Shown here: positions 1 to 6,426 of the stretch, piece by piece
Position numbering within the stretch: the first letter of the stretch is position 1
Layout: each line of letters begins with the position of its first letter
DNA from: an uncultured Campylobacter sp.
GTDB lineage: Bacteria > Campylobacterota > Campylobacteria > Campylobacterales > Campylobacteraceae
Length of the DNA stretch: 7,694 nt
NCBI RefSeq assembly: GCF_938040115.1
Contig: NZ_CALHXD010000091.1
Span: 1-7,694 of the forward strand
Reading direction: 5' to 3'
Notes under the pieces: generated by a model
What the model was told of the DNA's origin: nothing
Database searches by the model: none
Seen by the model: the letters and a program-made list of their open reading frames with translations, nothing else
Program-made: the position numbers and the translations under genes

Positions 1-923
1 TAGCCCAGTACCAGCGAGGGCAAATTTTCGTTTGCCAGCACCGTTACTTTTAGCTTGATTTTTCTGCCGACTTCTAAATTTTGTATCTTTTTGCCTGCGG
101 CGTCTAAAATTTCAATGTTTTTTATGCAGGCTTTTTTGTTGCCGGATATTGTTGCGATTTTGCCGTTTTCTAGGGCCACTTGCGAGATTTGTACGTCTTG
201 TTTTTTTGAGATTAGGGCGTTGTAATAATCAAGCACGGCTTCAGGCTCGCCGTCTTTTAAAATTTGACCTTTTTCTAGCAAGATCACGCGATCGCAGATC
301 GATTTTATCGCGCCGCTATCGTGCGAAACGATGATGAGCGTCGTGCCTAGGCTTTTAAATTCTTTTATCTTATCAAAGCTTTTATGCTGGAAATACACAT
401 CGCCGACCGATAGCGCCTCGTCGATGATAAGTATATCGGGGCGATTTGCCGTGACGACCGAAAAAGCAAGGCGCATCTGCATGCCGCTACTGTAAATTCG
501 CACTGGATAATCAAAATACTCGCCTATCTCGGCAAAGTCTTCGATGTAGGTTATTATTTCGTCGATCTGCTCTTTTGAGTAGCCCATGAGAGAGCAGGAC
601 TGATAGGCGTTTTGCCTACCCGTTAGGTCGCCGTGAAAGCCCATGCCTAGCTCTAAGATGGACGAAATTTTAGCCCCGCTCGTTACTCGGCCGCTTGACG
701 GTTTTAGCGTGTGCGATATGATTTTTAAAAGGGTGCTCTTGCCTGCTCCGTTTTGACCGATTAGCCCGACTACCTCGCCGGCTCCCACGTCAAAGCTTAC
801 GTCTTTTAGCACGGTTTTTACGTTTTTTTCTTCTTTATTGTTGCTAAACCACGAGGCAAATCGCTTAAAGTTGCTCTCGTAGTCCAAGTAAGTTTTGCAG
901 ATATTTTGAACCGACAAAATCAT
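1..923 (-). CDS. wzt: ABC transporter ATP-binding protein, Wzt-type polysaccharide/O-antigen exporter (partial, C-terminus off the left edge)
   Basis: ATPase of an ABC glycan exporter; it would energise movement of a lipid-linked polysaccharide across the inner membrane. I translated 307 residues from the ATG at 923; the frame runs open through the left edge, so the C-terminus is missing. The nucleotide-binding domain is complete: Walker A GQNGAGKST at residues 56-64, the signature YSSGMQ at 144-149 (the form usual in Wzt/KpsT/TagH proteins), Walker B LIIDE ending at D168-E169, and the switch histidine in VSHD at H201. After about residue 250 the chain continues with a beta-rich stretch (ILDAAGKKI..LEVGRKIKLKV) that looks like the beginning of a Wzt C-terminal domain, which in O-antigen exporters recognises the finished chain. 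KpsT-type capsule ATPases usually lack this extension. The start codon overlaps the permease stop by four bases (ATGA), so the pair is coupled. Family is certain; the O-antigen assignment is inference. Confidence 0.9.
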   Translation of the reverse strand, partial: MILSVQNICKTYLDYESNFKRFASWFSNNKEEKNVKTVLKDVSFDVGAGEVVGLIGQNGAGKSTLLKIISHTLKPSSGRVTSGAKISSILELGMGFHGDLTGRQNAYQSCSLMGYSKEQIDEIITYIEDFAEIGEYFDYPVRIYSSGMQMRLAFSVVTANRPDILIIDEALSVGDVYFQHKSFDKIKEFKSLGTTLIIVSHDSGAIKSICDRVILLEKGQILKDGEPEAVLDYYNALISKKQDVQISQVALENGKIATISGNKKACIKNIEILDAAGKKIQNLEVGRKIKLKVTVLANENLPSLVLG

Positions 924-1705
924 AAAACGTCCGCCATCTCTTCTTCGGCTCGTTTATAAACGAAAAATGCGGCTCCAAGGCTTGCCGCGCCGATAAGGGC
1001 CGGATAAATCAAAAGCGAAAAATCGGGCATCTTGTCGTAAATCAAAATATCGTGATAGCCGCTAACTACGCCCACAAGCGGATTTATGTAGATTAGCTCT
1101 TGCAAATTTGACGGTAAAATGCTCGTCATATAAACGATGGGCGTTAGCCAAAATAAAAACTGCAAGACGATGGCGATGATCTGGCCTACGTCGCGCATAA
1201 AGACGTTTATCACGCCGAAAAACAGCCCGAACCCTACGGCTAGCATCATAGTAATGACGGACAAAATCGGCAAAAAAATCAAATTTGCGCCAGCAAAATG
1301 TCCCAAAAAAGCAAATACGACTGCTATTGCGGCGAATAAAATAAGATTGTTTATCACTGAGCTTAAAACTACGGTAGCCGGAAGGACGATTTTGGGAAAA
1401 GACATTTTTTTGATTATGTTGGCGTTATCGGTAAAAATGCCGATGCAGCGCGAAAAAATCTCGCTAAAAAGCATCCAGCAAAGCATTCCGCTCATTAGGT
1501 AGATTGCGTATGCGTATTTGCTATCGATGCCGGGCAGTTTGGCTGAGAGTACCGAGGAGAGTATGGTCGCGTAGATGAGCACCTGGGCTAGCGGGTGGAG
1601 TATCGCCCACGCTACGCCCAGTTTACTTTTTGCAAATTTGGTTATAAACTCGTTTTTGACCGAATTTACGATAAAAAACCTATACGTATAAATATTTGAA
1701 AACAA
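920..1705 (-). CDS. wzm: ABC-2 type polysaccharide export permease, Wzm-like
   Basis: Inner-membrane permease of an ABC exporter for surface polysaccharide, partner of the ATPase that overlaps its stop codon. The 261-residue length matches Wzm/KpsM/TagG permeases. Six hydrophobic segments are visible at about residues 30-53, 64-88, 106-134, 141-168, 176-193 and 231-249, after an N-terminal amphipathic stretch. Family-typical motifs are LGVAWAILHPL (29-39), FMRDVGQII (169-177), FWLTPIVY (185-192), NPLVGVVSGYH (208-218) and a charged tail ending ADVL. The start is a TTG at 1703-1705: the frame has a stop (TAA) 11 codons further upstream, no ATG or GTG between, and the N-terminal segment NIYTYRFF fits the family, so TTG is the best choice, behind a weak GGACGAAAGA ribosome site. 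It follows the only sizeable intergenic gap in the window. Whether the cargo is O-antigen, capsule or another glycan cannot be read from this gene. Confidence 0.9.
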   Translation of the reverse strand: MFSNIYTYRFFIVNSVKNEFITKFAKSKLGVAWAILHPLAQVLIYATILSSVLSAKLPGIDSKYAYAIYLMSGMLCWMLFSEIFSRCIGIFTDNANIIKKMSFPKIVLPATVVLSSVINNLILFAAIAVVFAFLGHFAGANLIFLPILSVITMMLAVGFGLFFGVINVFMRDVGQIIAIVLQFLFWLTPIVYMTSILPSNLQELIYINPLVGVVSGYHDILIYDKMPDFSLLIYPALIGAASLGAAFFVYKRAEEEMADVL

Positions 1706-1735
1706 TCTTTCGTCCGATTTAGCTAAATTTGCGTG

Positions 1736-1776
1736 ATTTTACCAAATAAAGGCTAAAAATAAAGAAAAATCGAAAT
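1736..1776 (-). promoter_or_regulatory. Candidate sigma-70-type promoter for the wzm-wzt pair
   Basis: On the minus strand the gap between maf and wzm contains TGGTAAAAT (1744-1736), an extended -10 with the TG dinucleotide and one mismatch to TATAAT. It is preceded by T-rich runs (TTTTTCTTTATTTTTAG at about 1768-1752) and no good -35 hexamer, the arrangement known for Campylobacter vegetative promoters. Transcription would start near 1729, leaving a leader of about 25 bases before the TTG start. No hairpin followed by a T-run is visible in the gap, so maf transcripts may also read through into wzm. Assigned by eye from the motif only. Confidence 0.45.
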
Positions 1777-3846
1777 TTAAATGCTTAGCTTAAATTCCTC
1801 TTTCACCTCTCCGATTTCGCTTGTTTCTATTAGTCCTCGCTTCTTTAGCTCTTTGACTAAATTTTCGGACGCTTTTTTGGTTACCTCCATATCAGCATTT
1901 ATACCGCCTGCAGCCGAAAACATCCAGTATTTGTGCATCTCGGCCCATTCGAGCAGCTTGTTTACTTTTTCCATTTTAGTATCGCTGGGTGCGACCGAAA
2001 TTTTGGCCAGCTCTAGTTCTTGATGATATACGGCGATTTGCAAGACGTTTTCTATATATTTTTTTAGATTTTGTCCGCTAATGTAATTTTTTAGCTTATC
2101 TATTTTGTCGATAATTTTTACTAGCGGATCAAATAGGCTTTCGTCCGCTTTGCCTTCATCTTTGATCTTCATTATCTTATCGATCTTGGGAACTAGTTCT
2201 AGGAATGTTTTTTCTATTCTTTGTTTTACTTTATTTTGAGTTTGTACTTTTTTTACGATAAATTTGTAGGCTTTGAGCAGGTCTTTGTTTGCCGTTTTTT
2301 TGCTGTTTTTTTCTATGTGCGGTAGTTTTTTTACTTTTTTATCTTTGCTAAGCTCTTCTGCAGTTTCCAAAAACGGTTTTTCGATACTTCCTTGTATTCT
2401 AGCACCGCCTTCTGTGCAGTTATAGGTAGTGATTTGCTCGTTTTTAGCCTGCTCTATATCTTTTTCAAACTGATTTTTAAATTTGTCCCATATATAGGTC
2501 GTTCTTACTTCACCTTCTCCGCCGTAAGCTTCTACGTATAGGTATTCGTCAGCCTGAGCAAATGCATGCCCGCTGGCGTGAGATTTGCCGTCCGGGGCAA
2601 AGGCTAAATCCTGGCCTATTAAAATAATATTTTTATGTCCGAGAGCGTAAGCCAACTGATAAGCCTGGTTTGCCGTAGAGTGGCCGATGCCGAGATAGCC
2701 GTATTTTGGCATATTAAACGCCATTTCGCTTTGTTGCGGCCTCATCGTGAGAGTTAGTCGGCGCGGTAAAATATTATCTACCGTTTGTTTATGTGTTAGC
2801 GACGCTACTATAAAGTAAATATCTTCGTCTATTTTTTTGTTTTTGTTTTTAAAAAAGCTGGACGTAGCCTCTACGCGCTCGATTGAGGTTACGTAGTCCG
2901 GTTTTATACCGTGCTTTAATAAAATAGGATACGACGCGTCAAGGCTGATAACGGTAAAATACGGCGCAAATTTTTTAAGCGCCTCAAGCTGTTTATCTAG
3001 GCTCGGTCCGGTGGATACGATGATTGCCGTATCCATGAGTCCGTGTCTTTTTTTGATTAGATCCGTATAGCAATAGTTTGTAACCATCTCCGGAATATGC
3101 TCTATGTGGTGTTTTATGCCTATTAGAGTATCGTCTATGCTATTGCCGTGAGCGACGACCATTTGAGATATAGCCTTGGTGAAGTCTTTGTTTATTCTCA
3201 CGATATCTTCATGGAAATTTTCATAAAACGGCGTGTGGATGTGTAGGTTATAAGTTTTTGCGTATGAAGAGAAAAGTTGGCTCGATACCGCAAAATAAAA
3301 CTGCGAGTATGTCGCAAATTCTGAGAAAAATAAAACTAGCCTTTCGCTAATCAGTTCATCCGATAAGTCGATTAAATTTAATGCTATATAAATAATCTCT
3401 ATTTCGGGCTCTACGACGATAACCTTTTGATGCGTTTCGTTTTTTAGCAAGGCTTTATAAAAAATACCGTTGCCAAGACCGTAAAAATACATGATAGGAT
3501 ATCTTTTATACTCTTTTTCGGTCGACTCTAGGATGTGTAGAACATCTTTAGCCGGACTTTCGTAGACGTATTTTAGGGTTTTATTGTCGATGATGTTTAT
3601 ATCTATCGGATCTTTTCCTATAAAAACATCGTATTTTTCGGTCTCTTTCATGCCCCAAAGGCGCGCGGCTAAAATTTCGTCCTGTTGAAAAAGCGCTTGA
3701 AGATTTTTTTTGAAAATAGGATTTGCAATATTTGTGACGGTTTCATCGATATTTTTATCGCCTTTGCCGCTTGTTTGATTTTCGCGAGCGCCTTTTTTTT
3801 GTAAGCTATTTAGTTTTAGGTACTCGTCCTCTTTTTTCTTAGCCAT
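1777..3846 (-). CDS. maf: Motility accessory factor (Maf / MAF_flag10, DUF115 family), putative nonulosonic acid flagellin glycosyltransferase
   Basis: Maf proteins are cytoplasmic and are needed to attach pseudaminic or legionaminic acid to flagellin; they are the probable transferases. This one has 689 residues, in the upper part of the family range. Visible layout: a lysine-rich, probably disordered head (1-35); an N-terminal Rossmann-like part with YFYGLGNG (120-127) and VIVVEPE (142-148); the central MAF_flag10 domain with VSTGPSLD (277-284), VISLDASYPILLKHGI (299-314), GIGHSTANQAYQLA (386-399), IGQDLAF (410-416) and NCTEGGARIQG (476-486); and a lysine-rich helical tail (about 500-689), possibly coiled-coil. 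The ATG has a strong GGAGG nine bases upstream and overlaps the pseI stop by eight bases, so it is coupled to pseI. It is AT-rich compared with pseC and pseF and carries two A8 tracts near its 5' end. Which Maf paralogue it matches (for example PseD or PseE) cannot be told. Confidence 0.9.
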   Translation of the reverse strand: MAKKKEDEYLKLNSLQKKGARENQTSGKGDKNIDETVTNIANPIFKKNLQALFQQDEILAARLWGMKETEKYDVFIGKDPIDINIIDNKTLKYVYESPAKDVLHILESTEKEYKRYPIMYFYGLGNGIFYKALLKNETHQKVIVVEPEIEIIYIALNLIDLSDELISERLVLFFSEFATYSQFYFAVSSQLFSSYAKTYNLHIHTPFYENFHEDIVRINKDFTKAISQMVVAHGNSIDDTLIGIKHHIEHIPEMVTNYCYTDLIKKRHGLMDTAIIVSTGPSLDKQLEALKKFAPYFTVISLDASYPILLKHGIKPDYVTSIERVEATSSFFKNKNKKIDEDIYFIVASLTHKQTVDNILPRRLTLTMRPQQSEMAFNMPKYGYLGIGHSTANQAYQLAYALGHKNIILIGQDLAFAPDGKSHASGHAFAQADEYLYVEAYGGEGEVRTTYIWDKFKNQFEKDIEQAKNEQITTYNCTEGGARIQGSIEKPFLETAEELSKDKKVKKLPHIEKNSKKTANKDLLKAYKFIVKKVQTQNKVKQRIEKTFLELVPKIDKIMKIKDEGKADESLFDPLVKIIDKIDKLKNYISGQNLKKYIENVLQIAVYHQELELAKISVAPSDTKMEKVNKLLEWAEMHKYWMFSAAGGINADMEVTKKASENLVKELKKRGLIETSEIGEVKEEFKLSI

Positions 3847-3851
3847 TATAT
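3839..3851. repeat. 13-base direct repeat, copy 1 (pseI-maf junction)
   Basis: The word ATATAATGGCTAA (minus strand) spans the pseI stop and the first codons of maf. An identical 13-mer sits at 4892-4904. In both copies the frame ATG-GCT-AA(R) gives Met-Ala-Lys: here it is the actual start of Maf, in the other copy it is the tail of PseH. It may be chance, since both places are close to TATAAT-like sequence. Confidence 0.5.
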
Positions 3852-4876
3852 ATATCCTCCTTTGTGATTCTCTCGCTAAATTTTATATCTCTTTTTGCTT
3901 CTTTGCCTAGTAATTCGGGTAAAAATTTAGGGTGCAAGCCGTATCCCGGGCGTACGCTTTTTACGTTTTTTTCGCTAAAGATTTCGCCCTCTTTGATATC
4001 CGCGCAGGCGTAAAGCGAGCGCGAAAAGCGGCGATTTTGCACGGCTTTGTCGTCTAGCTCGTAGTTTACTTTGCCAAGCAGCGCTTCGGCGTCTCGCACG
4101 GCTTTTGCCATTTCGCTAAATTCCCGCTCGTCCAAGCTAAAAGCCTCATCGACGCTGCGAACGCTTTTATCTAGGATAAAATGCTTTTCTACGATGCGGG
4201 CGCCTAGACTCACGGCTACTACGGGCGCTACGATACCTAGCGTGTGGTCTGAAAAGCCGACCTCAGCGCCGAATTTTCGTTTCATATCCGCAATCGTGCA
4301 TAGATTCATCCCATCAAGCGGAGCAGGGTAGCTAGACGTGCATTTTAAAAGCGCGATCTGCTCGTTTCCCGCATCTTTGCAAATTTGCACGACGTCGGCG
4401 ATTTCCTGCTCGGTCGCGATGCCCGTGGAGATGATGATCGGTTTGCCCTTGAGTGCGACGTACCGCACGAAATCATAGTCCGTGACCTCAAAGCTTGCTA
4501 TCTTGTAAGCGGGCGGGTTAAATTTCTCTAAAAAGTCCGCGTCGTCTCTGCAAAACGGGCTTGAAAAGCAGACTAGCCCCTCGTCCCGAGCCGCCTCAAA
4601 AAGCTGCTCGTGCCACTCGCGAGGCGTCAGGGCTTGCCGGTATAGTTCGTATAAATTTGCCCCGTCCCACAGCCCGCCTTTTATCATGAAGTCCTCGCCG
4701 CGCGAATCTAGCGTGAGGCTATCAGGCGTGTATGTTTGCAGCTTTATAGCGTCCGCACCTGCGCGTTTAGCGGCTTTGATCGTGTCAAGCGCCGTTTGCA
4801 GGCTGCCGGAGTGATTTGCCGAGAGCTCGGCGATGATAAATACCTTTTCGTCCGTGTCGAAATTTGCTATTTTCAT
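3839..4876 (-). CDS. pseI: Pseudaminic acid synthase PseI
   Basis: Condenses 2,4-diacetamido-2,4,6-trideoxy-L-altrose with phosphoenolpyruvate to give pseudaminic acid (EC 2.5.1.97), in the cytoplasm. The 345 residues match the roughly 340-350 usual for PseI. An N-terminal TIM barrel of the NeuB family carries AELSANHSG (16-24), KLQTYTPDSLTLD (45-57), FSSPF (104-108), KCTSSYPAP (178-186), GFSDHT (207-212) and VEKHF (229-233); H211 and H232 fit the two metal-binding histidines of sialic acid synthases. A C-terminal SAF/antifreeze-like domain (about 285-345) has SVRPGYGLHP (307-316), whose arginine R309 corresponds to the one that reaches into the active site of the partner subunit in NeuB. The YTPDSLTLD form and the pse neighbours favour PseI over NeuB or LegI. 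The ATG at 4876 sits eight bases after the pseH stop with AGGA as ribosome site; the 3' end overlaps maf by eight bases. Confidence 0.96.
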   Translation of the reverse strand: MKIANFDTDEKVFIIAELSANHSGSLQTALDTIKAAKRAGADAIKLQTYTPDSLTLDSRGEDFMIKGGLWDGANLYELYRQALTPREWHEQLFEAARDEGLVCFSSPFCRDDADFLEKFNPPAYKIASFEVTDYDFVRYVALKGKPIIISTGIATEQEIADVVQICKDAGNEQIALLKCTSSYPAPLDGMNLCTIADMKRKFGAEVGFSDHTLGIVAPVVAVSLGARIVEKHFILDKSVRSVDEAFSLDEREFSEMAKAVRDAEALLGKVNYELDDKAVQNRRFSRSLYACADIKEGEIFSEKNVKSVRPGYGLHPKFLPELLGKEAKRDIKFSERITKEDIYNG

Positions 4877-4884
4877 AAATTTTC

Positions 4885-5361
4885 CTAACTTTTAGCCATT
4901 ATATCAAGTTTGCGTAAAGATAACGACATATAGCTCATTTGCTCGTCGCGCTCGTAAATTTCAAAGCCGAATTTTCGGTATAGCGTGATCGCTTTTTCGT
5001 TTTCGTTGTAGGCGCACGATTTTAGCTCGCCGACTTTAAGCGTTTTGGCGGCGTATTCTACGATTGTTTGCATTAGGACTTTGCCTTTGCCTTTTAGCTC
5101 AGGATTTGCGTAAATGCCAAATTCGCACGAGTCCGCCTCGATATCCACGAAATCGATAACGCCGATGTAGTCGCTATCCTCTTTTACCAAAAAATACCTT
5201 TTCGTTTCGTCATTTTTCAAATTTGCGATAAATTTTCTGTGTTCTTGCTCGCTCACGCTTTTGTTTTTCATATACTTCGCGACTCGCTCGTCGTTTCGCC
5301 AGCGCAAAATCATCAAAATTTGCTCGTCCGTTAGGTCGGTAAAATTTATAAGTTCAAGCAT
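4885..5361 (-). CDS. pseH: PseH, UDP-4-amino-4,6-dideoxy-N-acetyl-beta-L-altrosamine N-acetyltransferase
   Basis: GNAT-family enzyme that transfers acetyl from acetyl-CoA to the C4 amino group of the PseC product (EC 2.3.1.202), giving the UDP-2,4-diacetamido sugar used by PseG. The 158-residue length is near that of C. jejuni PseH. It opens with RWRNDERVAKYM (20-31), typical of this GNAT branch. Motif A with the pyrophosphate-binding loop is YANPELKGKGK (84-94), and motif B is NENEKAITLYRKFGFE (119-134). The ATG at 5361 lies inside pseG and the reading frames overlap by 16 bases, with GGATGAGAT as a weak ribosome site and an in-frame TGA just upstream, so this start is the only reasonable ATG. 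The last residues, LDIMAKS, go beyond the recognisable GNAT fold and are encoded by a 13-base word repeated at the pseI-maf junction. Confidence 0.93.
   Translation of the reverse strand: MLELINFTDLTDEQILMILRWRNDERVAKYMKNKSVSEQEHRKFIANLKNDETKRYFLVKEDSDYIGVIDFVDIEADSCEFGIYANPELKGKGKVLMQTIVEYAAKTLKVGELKSCAYNENEKAITLYRKFGFEIYERDEQMSYMSLSLRKLDIMAKS
4892..4904. repeat. 13-base direct repeat, copy 2 (end of pseH)
   Basis: Second copy of ATATAATGGCTAA (minus strand), here encoding Met-Ala-Lys within the last codons of pseH just before its TAG stop. It contains the TATAAT of the candidate pseI promoter. The match to the maf start region ends at these 13 bases; flanks differ. Confidence 0.5.
4898..4930 (-). 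promoter_or_regulatory. Candidate internal promoter for pseI-maf at the end of pseH
   Basis: The minus strand reads TGATATAAT at 4906-4898: a perfect TATAAT -10 hexamer with an extended TG one base upstream. Seventeen bases further up the match to a -35 is poor (TCGTTA), as is common in Campylobacter. Transcription would begin near 4891, about 15 bases before the pseI ATG, keeping its AGGA ribosome site. The element lies inside the last codons of pseH, so it could also be chance coding sequence. Confidence 0.35.
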
Positions 5362-6206
5362 ATCTCATCCGACTCGTAGATATCGCGCCCATTTGCGGCT
5401 AGCCACTGCGCCATCTCGTTTTGATTGTCCGCGACGCGCACGGCTTTAAATTTAGCGCCCAAAACCAGCGCTTCGTTTACGAGCGAGCTAGCTGAAATCA
5501 CTAAAATTTCGCTCTCGTTCATCAGTCGCGCCACCTCGTTTGGGTTTATAAAAAGGCTAAAATTTGGCTCGCTATCCGCTAAAATTTGCAAATTTGATAA
5601 ATTTACGTTCGCGCTCGTCGTAATGACGGCCACTTTTTTGTTTTTAGCGAGCAAATTTGAGGCGATTTTAGCCGTTAAATTTAGCGCGTCAGTGCCACCT
5701 AGCACGATGAGGTAATTAAATTTTTTCTCGCGTTTGATTTTTGCTTCGCCATAAAACTCGCTCCTAACTAGCGGCGAAAATATTAGCTCGCAGCCTTTCG
5801 GCACTAGATTTGCGTATTTTTGGGGCTGGGCGTAGATATTTACGTTTAGCAAGTAGTCGCAAAAATGCTCTTTATAGTTGTCGTCAAAGCTTAAAATTTT
5901 GACGTTCGTTTGCTCTTTGATTAGCTTTTCATCCGCCGCGCTAATGCCGTAATGATCGATTATAAGAAGCTCAAATTTATGCTCTTTTATCAAATTTACT
6001 AGCTCGCTTACGCCCATGCTTTTTAGCGTAAAAACGGGGTATGATATCTCGCCTGCTAGGCTACCCGGCAGGTCGATACAAGCAAAGCTGACGTCTTTAA
6101 AATTTTGCGCCAAGATAAGGTCGCGTCTAACGTGTCCGTGCCCGATTTTCGAGCCGCTATCTGCGCGGATGAGAGTTTTTAGATTTGAGATTTTGTTAAA
6201 ATTCAT
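5346..6206 (-). CDS. pseG: PseG, UDP-2,4-diacetamido-2,4,6-trideoxy-beta-L-altropyranose hydrolase
   Basis: Removes UDP from the PseH product (EC 3.6.1.57) to release the free sugar for PseI; a soluble GT-B fold enzyme. At 286 residues it is slightly longer than C. jejuni PseG. Visible motifs: RADSGSKIGHGHVRRDL (14-30), where H25 aligns with the catalytic His17 of the C. jejuni enzyme; LLIIDHYGIS (80-89); ILSFDD (104-109); LGGTD (169-173); and ISASSLVNEA (237-246), which in this fold helps bind UDP. The first eight residues, before LKTLIRADS, are extra relative to C. jejuni as I recall it. The ATG at 6206 overlaps the stop of the small membrane gene by 11 bases and is preceded by GGCGGAAAAACTCG, so translation is probably coupled. 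The 3' end overlaps pseH by 16 bases. Confidence 0.95.
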   Translation of the reverse strand: MNFNKISNLKTLIRADSGSKIGHGHVRRDLILAQNFKDVSFACIDLPGSLAGEISYPVFTLKSMGVSELVNLIKEHKFELLIIDHYGISAADEKLIKEQTNVKILSFDDNYKEHFCDYLLNVNIYAQPQKYANLVPKGCELIFSPLVRSEFYGEAKIKREKKFNYLIVLGGTDALNLTAKIASNLLAKNKKVAVITTSANVNLSNLQILADSEPNFSLFINPNEVARLMNESEILVISASSLVNEALVLGAKFKAVRVADNQNEMAQWLAANGRDIYESDEICLNL

Positions 6207-6420
6207 CGAGTTTTTCCGCCAAATTTAAAATTCTAAGCGTCAAACACACGGCGGCGATGAGGTAAACGGCGCCGGCCGCGGCGAAAAATATAATCTGAAG
6301 CTCGTTTAAGCCGCGGTAGCTAGCCGCCAGATAAAATATGTGCAAGATCCCCGCAACCGCAAAGATCTGCATGAGCGTTCTAGCTACCGATATTTTGGCT
6401 TTTAGGTAATCTTTTTGCAT
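6196..6420 (-). CDS. Small two-helix membrane protein of unknown function, inside the pse operon
   Basis: I do not recognise a family. The 74-residue product has a short charged N-terminus (MQKDYLKAK), a hydrophobic segment at about 13-33, a short polar loop (SYRGLNE, 34-40), a second hydrophobic segment at about 41-65, and a charged tail (NLAEKLDEF). It is therefore a likely helical-hairpin inner-membrane protein with both ends on the same side; by the positive-inside rule the ends (K4, K7, K9, R14) would be cytoplasmic, though the loop arginine weakens this. The case that it is real is its placement: it begins six bases after the pseF stop, with a good GAGGA ribosome site that overlaps that stop, and its own stop overlaps the pseG start by 11 bases. 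No other frame in this interval makes a better gene. It could be a membrane anchor or scaffold for Pse enzymes, but that is speculation. Confidence 0.8.
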   Translation of the reverse strand: MQKDYLKAKISVARTLMQIFAVAGILHIFYLAASYRGLNELQIIFFAAAGAVYLIAAVCLTLRILNLAEKLDEF

Positions 6421-6426
6421 TTTTCC

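Noticed and set aside
149..334. Plus-strand open frame of 61 codons
   Set aside because: Lies entirely opposite the Wzt ATPase C-terminal region, has arginine-rich low-information sequence and no neighbours on its strand; a shadow of the real gene.
1137..1502. Plus-strand open frame of 121 codons
   Set aside because: Antisense to the transmembrane part of wzm, which has clear family motifs; no ribosome site or homology that I can see.
1706..1776. Rho-independent terminator after maf
   Set aside because: T-rich runs are present but no stem of useful length precedes them; the T-runs fit a Campylobacter promoter better.
3839..4876. pseI as a sialic acid (NeuB) or legionaminic acid (LegI) synthase
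   Set aside because: The same fold, but the YTPDSLTLD motif and the complete set PseC-PseF-PseG-PseH around it point to pseudaminic acid; no legionaminic-type epimerase or GDP-sugar enzyme is present.
5425..5715. Plus-strand open frame of 96 codons, and the similar frames at 1781-2023, 4071-4331, 5261-5449, 6016-6228 and 7226-7408
   Set aside because: All are opposite well-supported pse or maf coding sequence and look like reverse-strand reflections of its codon use.
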